DNA of 64,000 nt from Phenylobacterium sp. (GCF_004297125.1 NZ_SCVD01000001.1:310001-374000), one strand, 5' to 3'; counted from the first letter of the stretch, positions 17,083 through 25,896 are shown. Made by a program: numbers and translations. Notes: a model not told the origin generated them from the letters alone.

Positions 17083-17235
17083 CTAGCTTCGCTTGCGGAC
17101 GAAGAACCTCGCGGCCAGCACCAGCAGGCAGCCGACGAACAGGACGCCGGCGATCGCGCGCGCCGCATCGACCAGGAAGCCCAGGACGGCGAGGCCGACC
17201 ATGGCGGCGAGCAGGATCACAACCCATTTTCCCAT
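17083..17235 (-). CDS. Small (50-residue) membrane protein
   Basis: From the ATG at 17235 the frame encodes MGKWVVILLAAMVGLAVLG and a second hydrophobic stretch (ARAIAGVLFVGCLLVLAARFF), ending in RKRS: two membrane helices with a positive C terminus. There is no strong ribosome site. An extension of 34 codons to 17337 is possible but unlikely, because it would run through the inverted repeat at 17241-17324. No family recognised. Confidence 0.55.
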   Translation of the reverse strand: MGKWVVILLAAMVGLAVLGFLVDAARAIAGVLFVGCLLVLAARFFVRKRS

Positions 17236-17240
17236 GAGCT

Positions 17241-17324
17241 GCACAATGGACGGAGCGCTCGGATGTTCCAAAATCGAAGGCCGGTAAGCCTTCCAAGTCA
17301 TGAATTGAAAACCATCCATTGTGC
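17241..17324. repeat. Nested inverted repeats in a divergent intergenic region
   Basis: GCACAATGGA (17241-17250) recurs as its exact reverse complement at 17315-17324. Inside, GAAGGC (17276-17281) pairs with GCCTTC (17288-17293). The element lies directly upstream of the 50-residue membrane protein gene on the minus strand and about 110 bases upstream of the spanin-like pair on the plus strand, so it may be an operator or a looped regulatory site for either. Confidence 0.45.
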
Positions 17325-17432
17325 TATGGTGTCGCATGATCCGGCCACGCGGGGACGCGGTTCGGGTTCTATCAGCCGTGAAATGGCCACAGCGCTGCTG
17401 TCAATGGTGGGCAGTGCGCTTGAGGACGGAGC

Positions 17433-17801
17433 ATGCTGGCAGGACTGAGGCAGATCCTTGTGAACCCCGCAACGGGGTTGGTGGCGATCGGCGTTGCGGT
17501 CGCCCTGGCCGTGGGATTGGGCGTCACTTCCGCCAACTGGCGGGCGCAACAGGCGGACTACGAGGCGCGGATCGCGGAGCTGACCCGCGCGTCGGAGAAG
17601 GCCGAGGCCGGGTTCCGGATGGAGCTGGCCTCCTGCCAGGCGGTCGGCGAGGCGCGCGAAACGCTGGCCCCGCGGGTCGCGGCGGCGGGCGGAACGCCTG
17701 CCGGCGCACGTCGCCTGCTGGAACAACAGCCCGAGGGCATTGACGCCTGCGCCCGAATGGAGAGCGCCGACCAGGCGGTGCTTTCGAACCTGAAGAAATG
17801 A
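17433..17801 (+). CDS. Single-span inner-membrane protein with periplasmic helix (i-spanin-like)
   Basis: 122 residues: a short cytoplasmic start, one membrane helix (about residues 14-34), then a charged helical stretch (WRAQQADYEARIAELTRAS and on) with coiled-coil character and periplasmic cysteines. GAGG lies about seven bases before the ATG. Its stop overlaps, in an ATGA, the start of a proline-rich lipoprotein gene. This order and topology match Rz (inner-membrane spanin) next to Rz1 (outer-membrane lipoprotein), which fuse the two membranes in phage lysis. No phage genes surround it, so a host envelope role is equally possible. Confidence 0.75.
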   Translation: MLAGLRQILVNPATGLVAIGVAVALAVGLGVTSANWRAQQADYEARIAELTRASEKAEAGFRMELASCQAVGEARETLAPRVAAAGGTPAGARRLLEQQPEGIDACARMESADQAVLSNLKK

Positions 17802-18157
17802 GCCGCATGAGACGAACAGCGGCGGCCCTGGCCGCAGCGATGGCGGCCCTGACCCTGGCCGGCTGCCAGACCTTGCGCCGCGAGAAGCCCGCGCCGGTCG
17901 CCCCGCCGCCACCGCCGACCCCCGTGCTGGTCCTGCCCAAGCCGCCACCGCCACCCCCGCCGCCGCCGCCACCCCCGCCGCCGCCTAAGAGCTGCGTGCC
18001 GCGCACGCTGCCGCCTGCGCCACGCTATCCGGACACCGATGCGGCGCTGCGGGCCGCCCCTGGCGCGGCCGACCGCTATCAGTTGCTGGCGGCCGGCCGG
18101 ATCCTGCGCCAGGAGCGGCTCGACGACCTGGAACGCGTCATTGCGGCCTGCCGCTAG
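17798..18157 (+). CDS. Proline-rich lipoprotein (o-spanin-like)
   Basis: 119 residues with a lipoprotein signal (lipobox L-A-G-C, acylated Cys23), then a Pro/Ala segment containing 15 consecutive prolines (about residues 49-63) made by CCG/CCA/CCC codons. A compact C-terminal helical region follows (ADRYQLLAAGRILRQERLDDL) with cysteines near both ends. A rigid polyproline rod on an outer-membrane lipoprotein is typical for reaching through peptidoglycan. It is translationally coupled to the upstream single-span membrane protein. A second in-frame ATG lies nine bases downstream of the first. Confidence 0.82.
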   Translation: MSRMRRTAAALAAAMAALTLAGCQTLRREKPAPVAPPPPPTPVLVLPKPPPPPPPPPPPPPPPKSCVPRTLPPAPRYPDTDAALRAAPGAADRYQLLAAGRILRQERLDDLERVIAACR

Positions 18158-19044
18158 ACGGCCAGGCCCACGGTCACCGAGCCCGCGTAGCCGGCGGATG
18201 GGCTGCCCGTCAGGCCGGGCGTCATAGCGGCGACCTGGGCCGTGCTGTTGTCGCCGAAGATGCCATCGCCTGAGGTGCTGGTCTGGGCGAAGCGCGAGGC
18301 GCTCTGGCCGTAGCCTCCCGCGGCATAGACGGCGGCGCATGCGTCCGCCGGCATCGCGAACTGGGAGACCAGCAGGCGATTGGAGTAGTTCGTCGCCGTT
18401 GCGAGCGAGCGGTAGACTTCGAAGTGAATGTGCGGATACCGGCCGGCGTAGCAGCCTGGGAAGATCGTCGTGAATGTCGCCTGGCCGGCGGAATTCGTCG
18501 CCTGCACGCCGCGCAGGTAGTTCTGCTGCGGCAGATCGTAGAGCGAATACTGGCCGCTGGCGTCGCAGTGCCAGATGTAGATGGCGTAGTCCGCCAGGGC
18601 CGCGCAGGACGCGCTGATGTTCGTGAGGTTGACGGTGAGCGTCAGCTGGACGCCTGCGGCTGTTCCCGACAGCCCGCCGAAGCTGCTGCGGATGTCGCTG
18701 CGGACCACACCGCTGGTGGTCAGGATATTGGAGAGCACCCCGTTGGCCATGTTCGAGCCGTCGGACGGGTAGGGGCCGTTGGTCTCGGTCGGGGTGGCGG
18801 CGCAGCTGGAGCTGGTGGCGCCCGTGCCGGTGGCTCCGGTCCCCGTCGTGGTCGTCGTGGCCCCCGTGGAGGTGGAGGTCGAGGTGGAGGTTGTGCCCGA
18901 GTCTCCCGACCCGCCGCAGGCGTCGAGCAAGAGCGCGCTGCCGCCCGCCCCTAGTAGGCCCAGCATCCGCCGGCGCGCCATCATCTGGCGCTGCAGGGCC
19001 TCCAGGTCGAAGGCGAGGCCCCGGTCGTGATTGTCGTCGTGCAT
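18154..19044 (-). CDS. Intradiol ring-cleavage dioxygenase-like Tat lipoprotein
   Basis: 296 residues starting at 19044, with AGGG just upstream. The N terminus carries a twin-arginine-like RRRMLGLLG and a lipobox LLDAC, so the protein is probably exported folded and lipid-anchored. A Ser/Thr/Gly-rich linker follows (about residues 47-80). The catalytic domain has the intradiol pattern: ETNGPYP, the Tyr of NYLRGVQ, and PGCYAGRYPHIHFEVY, with the Tyr and two His ligands for non-heme Fe(III). Classical members open catechol or protocatechuate rings; exported lipoprotein versions exist but substrates are unclear. Its stop overlaps that of the lipoprotein gene by four bases. Confidence 0.9.
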   Translation of the reverse strand: MHDDNHDRGLAFDLEALQRQMMARRRMLGLLGAGGSALLLDACGGSGDSGTTSTSTSTSTGATTTTTGTGATGTGATSSSCAATPTETNGPYPSDGSNMANGVLSNILTTSGVVRSDIRSSFGGLSGTAAGVQLTLTVNLTNISASCAALADYAIYIWHCDASGQYSLYDLPQQNYLRGVQATNSAGQATFTTIFPGCYAGRYPHIHFEVYRSLATATNYSNRLLVSQFAMPADACAAVYAAGGYGQSASRFAQTSTSGDGIFGDNSTAQVAAMTPGLTGSPSAGYAGSVTVGLAV

Positions 19045-19151
19045 GCGTCCCTCTCGGCTGCGATGCACGAAGGGGTAGGAAGCCGGCGGGGCCGTCATGT
19101 TGCCAGCTTGTTACAAGTTAATTTCAGCTCCTGTGACGGGACGGCGCAACG

Positions 19152-19182
19152 CAAAACGCCCCGACCTTGCGGCCGGGGCGTT
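19152..19182 (-). terminator. Rho-independent terminator after the TonB receptor gene
   Basis: AACGCCCCGACC and GGCCGGGGCGTT form a 12-position stem with one mismatch and a TTGC loop. Read on the minus strand the stem is followed by TTTT. It lies 24 bases after the receptor stop and separates that gene from the dioxygenase gene. Confidence 0.8.
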
Positions 19183-19205
19183 CGCAGATCGACCGGGACG
19201 GTCGA

Positions 19206-21725
19206 CTAGAAGCGGTATTGCAGCTCCAGCCCATAGGTGCGCGGGGGAACGTAGGAGACGGTCTGGTTCACGAAGGCGTCGCCCGTGGGGCGGAGGCCGT
19301 TCGGGCCAGTGTCGAGGCGGTCGCCGTCGATGCCGCTGACGCCCTCGGACTTGAAGACGTTCTTCACGAAGGCGATGACCGTGAAGCGGTCGTTGGCGTC
19401 GTTGAAGAGCAGCCGGGCGTCGACCTGCTCCCAGGCCTTGGCGCGATTGTAGTACTCGTTGAAGATCGAGTAGTAGGTCGCGTCCTTCCAGACGTAGGTC
19501 AGCGACGCCGATACGTCGCCCGGATCCAGCTTCCACGTGTAGTTGGCGTTGACCGTGAAGCGGTGCGGCGTGGACGAGGGCAGCTTGGCGCCCTTGAGGT
19601 CCTGGGCTTGAGACGCGGCGCCGCCCTGCGGGTCGTCCGGGTCGATGAAGCAGCATGCTTCCTTCAGCTCGGCGTTCAGGTACGAGTAGTTCGCCAGGAT
19701 CTGCAGGTTCTCAACCGGCTGCCAGATGGTCTCCAGCTCGAAGCCGACGATCCGCGCCTTCGGCATGTTGAAGAAGCGCGTGACGGTCAGGCCCGTGTCC
19801 GGGTTCCGGCCGGAGATCGGGATCTGGATGTCCTGATAGTCGTAGTAATAGGCCGAGGCGTTCGCCTGGAAGTTGCCGCCGAAGGTCTTCTTCAGACCGA
19901 CTTCGTAGGCGTCGATCGTCTCTTCTTCCGTCGTGACGTTCGGCGTCAGCGTGGTGGTGCCCGAGTTGAAGCCGCCCGCCTTGTAGCCGCGGGTGTACTT
20001 CGCATAGGCAAGGGTGTCGGGGTCCGGTTGCCAATCAAGGCCCAGCGCGCCGGTGACCCCGCTCCAGTTGTTCTTCAGGCCCCGGTGGCGGATTCCCGTC
20101 GTGGGATCGGTGTAGGCCGGCAGGTAGACCGATGGGTCGGTGCTGACGCCCGGCGCCGCGGCGTCGGTAATGTCCACCGGGCGGCCGGTGATGCGGCTGA
20201 TCGGGCAACTCGTGGCGCTGTAGAGGCACATCAGTCGCGCGCTCTCGAACGACCGCTTGCGGTCGTAGGTGTAGCGCAGCCCGGCGGTCACCTTGAGCTC
20301 CTCGGTGAGCTGGTAGTCCGCCTGGCCGAAGACGGCATAGGATTCACTGACGTTTTCCGAACTGCCGTAGCCGTAACGGCGCAATGGGTTCGGCGCCATG
20401 GCCGCGCCGGACTGATTGGTCGGCCTTTCGAAGCGGGGGTCATCAACGTAGCGCGCGTCCGACAGGGTGTAGTTCGAGCCTTCGCGGAACTGGTAGACGC
20501 CGAGGATGCCCTGCAGCGGCCCGTCCCAGGTCGAGGCGAAGTTCAGCTCGTTCGAGAACCACCAGACCTCTTCCTGGTACTGGTTATGACGGCGCGGATA
20601 GTAGAGCAGGTTCTGCGCCGGCAGCGGCAGCGGGGCGGCGCTCGCCGGGAGCGGCAGCAGGAACGGCGCCTGGCGAGACGTGCCGTCCAGGTCGGTCTGG
20701 AGTCTGTAATCGTAGTAGGTGAAGCCGGTGATGTACTTGATGTCGAAGTTGTCGAGGTGCAGCGTGACGTTGGCGGCGTAGGTATTGCTCTCGAGGTCGA
20801 TGTAGTTGCCGTCGTCCGTGTCGAAGCAGAACTGGCAGGTGTTGCCCGGCAGAGCCAGCGGGAGGCCGAAGCCGGCCGCATTCGGCGTCAGCGTCGCCTG
20901 GAAGGGTGAGGTGTTGTCGCGGATGCCGTACTGGGCGACCGTGCGGCCGCCGGGCCCGCGGCCCAGGTTGTGCCATTCGACGGTTTCAGCCTTCGCCCAC
21001 CACTCCAGCTTGCCGTCGCCCAGCTCGCCCTGGAGTTGGCCTTCGATCTGCCACTGGTCGCCGGCGCCGCCCTCGTCCTTGCCGTTCGGATTGAGGTTCT
21101 TGAAGTAGGCGTCGCCCTGGGAGCTGTACGTCCCGGCGAGGCGGCCTTGGATGTTGCCGAACAGCGGCCCGGAGATGGCGGCCTCGGTGGCCCAGGTGTC
21201 GTAGTTGCCGACGCTGCCGCGGACCTCGGCGAAGAATTCGTCGGTCGGGCGCTTCGAGATGATGTTCATCGCGCCGCCGATCGAGTTGCGGCCGTAGAGG
21301 GTGCCCTGTGGGCCCCGCAGGACTTCCGTCCGGTCAACGAACAGCGTCGATTTGGCGAATTGGGTGACCGACGAGGTGTAGACGCCGTCCGAGTACATGG
21401 CCACGCCGCCCTCGGAGGAGCGGTTGTTGGTGAAGCGGCCGATGCCGCGCATGTTGATGCGGTCGTTGTTGGTCGAATAGGCCAGGCCCGGCGTGAAGTT
21501 GGTCAGGTCCTGGACCGAGTTGATCCCCACAAGCTCCCGGCGTTCGTCGGTGAATGCGGAGATGGCGACCGGCACGTCCTGCAGGGACTGTTCCCGCTTT
21601 TCCGCGGTGACGACCAGCTCTTCAATTTCCATGGTCTGCGCATAGGCCGCGCTTGAAGCGGCGCCGCCGCAGATGGCCGCCGCTGCGTAAACGCAAGACA
21701 GCAGCATGCTCTTTCTGGATAACAT
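19206..21725 (-). CDS. TonB-dependent outer-membrane receptor
   Basis: 839 residues with a signal peptide (about 1-29, cleavage after AYA), a TonB-box-like EELVVTA near residue 35, a plug domain (about 50-160) with RGPQGTLYGRNSIGGAMNI, and a 22-strand barrel ending ...YGLELQYRF with the terminal aromatic required for outer-membrane assembly. This is the large TonB-receptor class used by Caulobacterales and sphingomonads to import plant- or soil-derived organics as well as iron chelates. No transporter or regulator is adjacent, so the ligand is unknown; the dioxygenase downstream is behind a terminator. Several Cys pairs (CQFCFD, EACCF) in extracellular loops are unusual. Confidence 0.96.
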   Translation of the reverse strand: MLSRKSMLLSCVYAAAAICGGAASSAAYAQTMEIEELVVTAEKREQSLQDVPVAISAFTDERRELVGINSVQDLTNFTPGLAYSTNNDRINMRGIGRFTNNRSSEGGVAMYSDGVYTSSVTQFAKSTLFVDRTEVLRGPQGTLYGRNSIGGAMNIISKRPTDEFFAEVRGSVGNYDTWATEAAISGPLFGNIQGRLAGTYSSQGDAYFKNLNPNGKDEGGAGDQWQIEGQLQGELGDGKLEWWAKAETVEWHNLGRGPGGRTVAQYGIRDNTSPFQATLTPNAAGFGLPLALPGNTCQFCFDTDDGNYIDLESNTYAANVTLHLDNFDIKYITGFTYYDYRLQTDLDGTSRQAPFLLPLPASAAPLPLPAQNLLYYPRRHNQYQEEVWWFSNELNFASTWDGPLQGILGVYQFREGSNYTLSDARYVDDPRFERPTNQSGAAMAPNPLRRYGYGSSENVSESYAVFGQADYQLTEELKVTAGLRYTYDRKRSFESARLMCLYSATSCPISRITGRPVDITDAAAPGVSTDPSVYLPAYTDPTTGIRHRGLKNNWSGVTGALGLDWQPDPDTLAYAKYTRGYKAGGFNSGTTTLTPNVTTEEETIDAYEVGLKKTFGGNFQANASAYYYDYQDIQIPISGRNPDTGLTVTRFFNMPKARIVGFELETIWQPVENLQILANYSYLNAELKEACCFIDPDDPQGGAASQAQDLKGAKLPSSTPHRFTVNANYTWKLDPGDVSASLTYVWKDATYYSIFNEYYNRAKAWEQVDARLLFNDANDRFTVIAFVKNVFKSEGVSGIDGDRLDTGPNGLRPTGDAFVNQTVSYVPPRTYGLELQYRF

Positions 21726-22010
21726 CTGGTTTCCCCCAAGCCCTGTTTTGACAGCGCCTTTGCAGCGCTTAGATTCGAATGTCCGGCATGGCGGACGTCA
21801 GGTCAATAAGCGCAGTCACGTATACCGACGCTATTCGAGCGGCTGTCTTTCTGAAGCAACGGTTTGGAGAATGCGTTATCCGAGTGTCGGTGCGGTGACG
21901 CTGCGCCACATTCGCGCCGCAACCCTGAACGCCGCCTGACGTTTCTGCTCATCGCCCCGTTCAGCCGCCGAGGGACAGGCTGGCGAGTCAGCGAACGGTG
22001 AGGTGCGATC

Positions 22011-23198
22011 ATGACCCGTTTCGGATTGAACGTCCGTCTGGCCGCCGCGGGCGCCATGGCGCTGGCCTTGGCGGCGTGCGACGATCGCAGCGGACGGGTG
22101 GACGCGCCTGAACCCGCTTCGCTGGCCGACCTGTCGGCGATGGATGCGCTGCCCTACGCCGAGCCGGCGCGCGTGGAATACCAGGCGCCGGCGCAGGGCT
22201 ACGCCTGGGCCGAGCGCGCCTACGGCCTGCAGCGCGCCGTCTACGACACCCCGCCGGATTACGGCTTCGACTACGGCGGCGTCGAGCCGCTGGCGTGGGA
22301 GACCGAGGACGACTGGGTGATGTACGCCGAGCCGTGGGATGACGGGTACCGCTACTACTATTACGAGCCCGGCGCGGCCTACCCCTACTTCGTGCGCGAC
22401 GGTGACTATGGCTACGGCTACGGCGCGGGGGGCGTGCTGGTGGCGGTGTTCGACGCCGGCGGCCGCTACCTGCCGGCGGACGTGGTCTACCGCGTGGCGC
22501 CGATGGCCGGCCGCTACTACCTCCGCGGCCACGACCTGCGCTCGGCCGGGGACAGGGCGCGGCGGATCCGGGTGACGGAAGAGGTATGGGCGCGTCGCGC
22601 ACCGCGGGTGATCCGCACGGCCGATCCCTGGCTGCGGGCGGCGCGCAACGACCGCGACTGGCGCGCCTGGCGTGGCCGGGACCAGGACCGGGAGCTTCGG
22701 CGCTTCGAGCCTGAGGCCGAGCGGCGTGCGGTCCGTGCGCGGCAGTGGCGGGAACACAGCGGCCGCCGCGCGGTCGTCGCGCTCCGGGCCCAGGACCACG
22801 GCCGGCCCCACGACGCGGAGGTGCGCCAGCCCGACCGCCGGCGCTTCGAGGCCGACCGCCGCGAACAGGCGCGACAGGCGGCGCAAGAGCGTCGCCAGGT
22901 CGCGCGAGCCGAGAGGCAACGCCAGCAGCAGGTGGGGGACCAGCGGCCCGAGCGGGAGCTACGGATGGTCCGCGACGATCGCCAACGCCAGGTCGAGCGT
23001 CGCCAGGTCGGGCGTCGCCAGTTCGAGCAGCGGCAGCGCCGTCCGGCCGAGCAGCAACAGGCCGGGCAGCAGGCGCAGCGTCAACCGCCGCAACGCCAGC
23101 AACAGGCTCAGGCCCGCTCGGCCGAGCAACAGGGCCGGCCGGCCGCCGGACGCGAGCGCGGCCCGGGCGCCGGCCGCGGCCACGACAAGAAAGACTAG
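22011..23198 (+). CDS. Lipoprotein with Arg/Gln-rich repetitive C-terminal half
   Basis: 395 residues with lipobox L-A-A-C (Cys23). Residues 25-190 form a Tyr/Asp-rich globular part (YGYGYGAGGVLVAVFDAGG). From about residue 200 to the end the chain is dominated by Arg, Gln, Glu and Ala in near-repeats such as RRQVARAERQRQQQ, likely a very long charged helix or disordered arm able to bind anionic polymers. I know similar hypothetical lipoproteins in this order but no function. It is divergent from the TonB receptor across a 285-base gap in which I see no clear site. Confidence 0.85.
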   Translation: MTRFGLNVRLAAAGAMALALAACDDRSGRVDAPEPASLADLSAMDALPYAEPARVEYQAPAQGYAWAERAYGLQRAVYDTPPDYGFDYGGVEPLAWETEDDWVMYAEPWDDGYRYYYYEPGAAYPYFVRDGDYGYGYGAGGVLVAVFDAGGRYLPADVVYRVAPMAGRYYLRGHDLRSAGDRARRIRVTEEVWARRAPRVIRTADPWLRAARNDRDWRAWRGRDQDRELRRFEPEAERRAVRARQWREHSGRRAVVALRAQDHGRPHDAEVRQPDRRRFEADRREQARQAAQERRQVARAERQRQQQVGDQRPERELRMVRDDRQRQVERRQVGRRQFEQRQRRPAEQQQAGQQAQRQPPQRQQQAQARSAEQQGRPAAGRERGPGAGRGHDKKD

Positions 23199-23231
23199 GC
23201 GCCACCGCCAAGCTTGGCCCACTGTCGGCCG

Positions 23232-24296
23232 ATGGCGAGCTACCGGCGTAGGCTGGAACAGGACCTGGACGGCTGGATCGGCCGCGGCCTCGTGCCCGCC
23301 GACAGCCGGGCGGCCATCCTTGGCTCGGTGGGCGAGGCGCGCCGCCTGGACGCCTCCACGGCGCTGGCGATCGTCGGGGGGTTGCTGGCCGGGGTGGCGG
23401 TGATCGCCTTCGTGGCGGCGAACTGGTCGGACATCCCGCGGATCGCGCGCTTCGTCCTGGTCCTGGCCATGTTCCTGGGCGCGGCCGGGGGCGCGGCGTG
23501 GGCCAGCGCCAGGGGGCGGACGGTGACCGCCCATGTGCTCCTGAGCGTCGCCGCCTTGGTCTTCGCCGCCGCCATCGGCCTGACCGGCCAGATCTTCGAC
23601 ATCGCCGGAGACCCCCAGGCGGCCCTGCGTGCGGCAGGCCTCGCGGCGGCGCTGCTGGCCCTGGCCGGACGCTCCCCATGGGCTGCGGCGGTGGGCCTGG
23701 CGCTCTTGGCCATTTCAGATTTCACTGTTCGGTCTGGCTTGGGCGGGGGTGAGGCGACATGGCCCGGCTGGCTCGTGGTTGCGGCGCCGCTGGGCGTTAT
23801 CACCGCGCTTTTCTGGCGCTCGCAGGCGCTGGCGCACGTGGCGGGGATCGCCTCCGTCATCGCCGTCATGACCCTCGACGAGACGCTTCGGAGCCGGCCG
23901 GAAGTTCTGTTCCTCAGCGCAGCCGGCGTCCTCGCGGCAGGCGCGGTCGGGGCCCGGTTGCTGCGGGATCGGTTCGAGGGGCCGGCGGGCGTGCTCTACG
24001 GTTGGTTCGTCTGGGGCGCGATGGGCTGGTTCGGCGCATCGGGGTTCGGCGACAGCCTGAAGGGGGTGGGCCATTCGATCGCCTGGCTGGCGCTGTCGGC
24101 TGGCGTCGTGGCCCTGGGTCGCCTTGACCGGCACGCTTCGGTGACGGCGGCCGGCGTGGTCGGCCTGTTCGCGGCCGGCGCGACCCTGCTGTTCAACCTG
24201 GGGGTCGGGCTGATGACTTCGGCGGCCGTGTTCGGCGGCGCGGCCCTGGCGGCGCTGGCGGTCGCCTGGGCGATGCGCAGGCGGCGCGCGGCATGA
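23232..24296 (+). CDS. DUF2157 multi-pass membrane protein
   Basis: 354 residues: a soluble N-terminal helix bundle (about 1-45) then ten to twelve membrane segments. The first, with VAVIAFVAANWSDIPRIARF, is the DUF2157 signature (A-N-W...P). Function unknown. I start at the ATG at 23232; an in-frame TTG 18 bases upstream is possible. The stop overlaps the ATG of the next gene (ATGA), so the two proteins are made together, a pairing often seen for this family. Confidence 0.9.
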   Translation: MASYRRRLEQDLDGWIGRGLVPADSRAAILGSVGEARRLDASTALAIVGGLLAGVAVIAFVAANWSDIPRIARFVLVLAMFLGAAGGAAWASARGRTVTAHVLLSVAALVFAAAIGLTGQIFDIAGDPQAALRAAGLAAALLALAGRSPWAAAVGLALLAISDFTVRSGLGGGEATWPGWLVVAAPLGVITALFWRSQALAHVAGIASVIAVMTLDETLRSRPEVLFLSAAGVLAAGAVGARLLRDRFEGPAGVLYGWFVWGAMGWFGASGFGDSLKGVGHSIAWLALSAGVVALGRLDRHASVTAAGVVGLFAAGATLLFNLGVGLMTSAAVFGGAALAALAVAWAMRRRRAA

Positions 24297-24874
24297 AGGT
24301 CCCTTCGCTGCCGGTCCGGATCATGGCCGCCGCCGTCTTGCTGGCGTTGGCGCTGGTCGGCCTGGTCGTACGCGAGGGCATGGCGCGCCAGCAGGGCCAG
24401 GAAGTGGTGCTGGCGATCACCGGCTACGATCCGCGCGAGCTGCTGACCGGCCACTACGTCCGCTTCCAGTTCCGCTCGGAATTCCCCACCGGGACGCCGT
24501 GCCCGCCCGGCCATGGCGGCTATTCGCGGCGGCCGGACGCCTGGGTGGCGCTGAAGCCGCAGGGCGACCACCACGTGGCGGCGGGCGCCGCCCTCAGCGA
24601 GGCCGCGGCGCGGGAGCTGGGGCCCGTGGTCGTCCGCGGCGACATCGACTGCCTGGCCCGCGCGGCGCCGGAAACCACCTGGGTGATCCTCAACCTGGGC
24701 CCGGAACGGCTGCACACCGACCAGGCGCAGGCCGAGGCGATCCAGAAGGTGCTGCTGGTCACCCGCGACGGCGCGGCGAACGGCTATGCGGTGGTCTCGG
24801 TCGGGACCGACGGCAAGGCCCGGCTGAAGGGCCTCACCGCCGGCGGCCGGCGCGTCGACCTATCGTGGTTCTGA
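24293..24874 (+). CDS. GDYXXLXY-type membrane-anchored protein
   Basis: 193 residues with one N-terminal membrane helix (about 8-27) and a periplasmic domain containing GYDPRELLTGHYVRF, the local form of the G-D-Y-x-x-L-x-Y motif for which the family is named. Its role is unknown, but genes of this family commonly follow DUF2157 genes, as here, which suggests the products form a membrane complex. The start is fixed by overlap with the upstream gene. The last 15 bases overlap the 3' end of the convergent YEYACHEGNY gene. Confidence 0.9.
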   Translation: MKVPSLPVRIMAAAVLLALALVGLVVREGMARQQGQEVVLAITGYDPRELLTGHYVRFQFRSEFPTGTPCPPGHGGYSRRPDAWVALKPQGDHHVAAGAALSEAAARELGPVVVRGDIDCLARAAPETTWVILNLGPERLHTDQAQAEAIQKVLLVTRDGAANGYAVVSVGTDGKARLKGLTAGGRRVDLSWF

Positions 24875-25894
24875 GGCGGACTCGGAAAGGTCCACGCTCT
24901 CGGGCGCCTTGCCCTCGCTCTCGGCTTTGCGAGCGCCCGCCAGGATGCCGGGGAGCGAGTAGTTCCCCTCATGGCAGGCGTATTCGTAGACCGGGCCGGG
25001 CGCGGCGTTCAGGGCCATCTCCGCCTTCCAGATCCTCGAATAGACCGCGGGGTCGTCCACCTCGAACGCATAGAGGATCTGGTCCTTGGCGACGCGGGTG
25101 AAGCGCTCCGTCACCTTGGCGTCCGGCGACAGGAACAGGCTGGCGCCGAAGTAGGGCCGCAGGGACTCGCCCGGATTGAAGCCGACGGTCTCGACCACCA
25201 GCGTGTCGCCCTCCCACCAGCCGATGGAGTCGCCCATCCAGGTGCGCATGTCGGCGGGCGGCCGGCGCTTGTCGGCCAGGCGGATGATCCGCGCGTCGTG
25301 GTTCATCTCGACCACGATGACGAGGTGATCCTTGGCCTGCTGGAACTGGTAGTGGTTGTTGTAGAGCACGTTCATCATCGGCGGGCCGGCCGTGGAGCCG
25401 AAGCCCAGGATGCAGCGCTCGCCGAGGGGGCGGGCCTCGGGTCCGTCGAAGGTGGTGCGGGCCTTGTTCAGGGCGTCCTGATAGAGCTTCCAGCCCTCGG
25501 GCCGGTACGGCAGCTTGCCGTCGGCGGGATCGACCAGCCACGAGGTGCGCACCTCGCCCTTGATGCGCCCCATGCGGCTGCCGGCGTCGATCCAGAAGGA
25601 ATTGTAGCCGCCCGGGTCGTCGCCGGCCTTGGGCGCCGGCGCATTCGGATCGGAGGGCTTGTTCTGCGCGTCCATCATCCTGGCGCGCATCTGCTCCACC
25701 GTCTTCGCCTGGGCGTCGGTGATGGACAGGGTCTTGAACTGAGGACCGCGCTCCAGGCTGGTCAGGGACGCATTGGTCCAGACCCCCTCGAGGTCGGCCT
25801 GCCCGAAGGCGTTGCGGGGCGCCTTGTAGACGGCCTGGGCGCAGGCTGTGGTGGCGAGGGCGGCCAGGGCGAGGCCCAGCAGGACGCGGCGCAT
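24860..25894 (-). CDS. Secreted protein of the YEYACHEGNY family, copy 3 of 4
   Basis: 344 residues starting at the ATG at 25894 with a signal peptide (about 1-21, cleavage after CAQA). All family blocks are present: GQADLEGVWTN, ERC-x6-AGPPMM, VEMNHD, GDSIGWWEGDTLVVET, TERFTR, and YEYACHEGNY-LPGILAGAR. It is transcribed directly after a serine hydrolase gene; the two are separated by two bases, so they form an operon and may act on the same periplasmic substrate. Function is otherwise unknown. The longer frame to 26065 is an artefact of the upstream gene. Confidence 0.92.
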   Translation of the reverse strand: MRRVLLGLALAALATTACAQAVYKAPRNAFGQADLEGVWTNASLTSLERGPQFKTLSITDAQAKTVEQMRARMMDAQNKPSDPNAPAPKAGDDPGGYNSFWIDAGSRMGRIKGEVRTSWLVDPADGKLPYRPEGWKLYQDALNKARTTFDGPEARPLGERCILGFGSTAGPPMMNVLYNNHYQFQQAKDHLVIVVEMNHDARIIRLADKRRPPADMRTWMGDSIGWWEGDTLVVETVGFNPGESLRPYFGASLFLSPDAKVTERFTRVAKDQILYAFEVDDPAVYSRIWKAEMALNAAPGPVYEYACHEGNYSLPGILAGARKAESEGKAPESVDLSESASEPR

Positions 25895-25896
25895 GC

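Noticed and set aside
17941..17990. CCG/CCA-rich run as a CRISPR or tandem repeat array
   Set aside because: It simply encodes 15 prolines in the lipoprotein; there are no spacers or repeat units longer than a codon.
17433..18157. The spanin-like pair as proof of a prophage
   Set aside because: No integrase, terminase, capsid, tail, holin-endolysin or attachment repeat was seen within the window, so only similarity of design is claimed.
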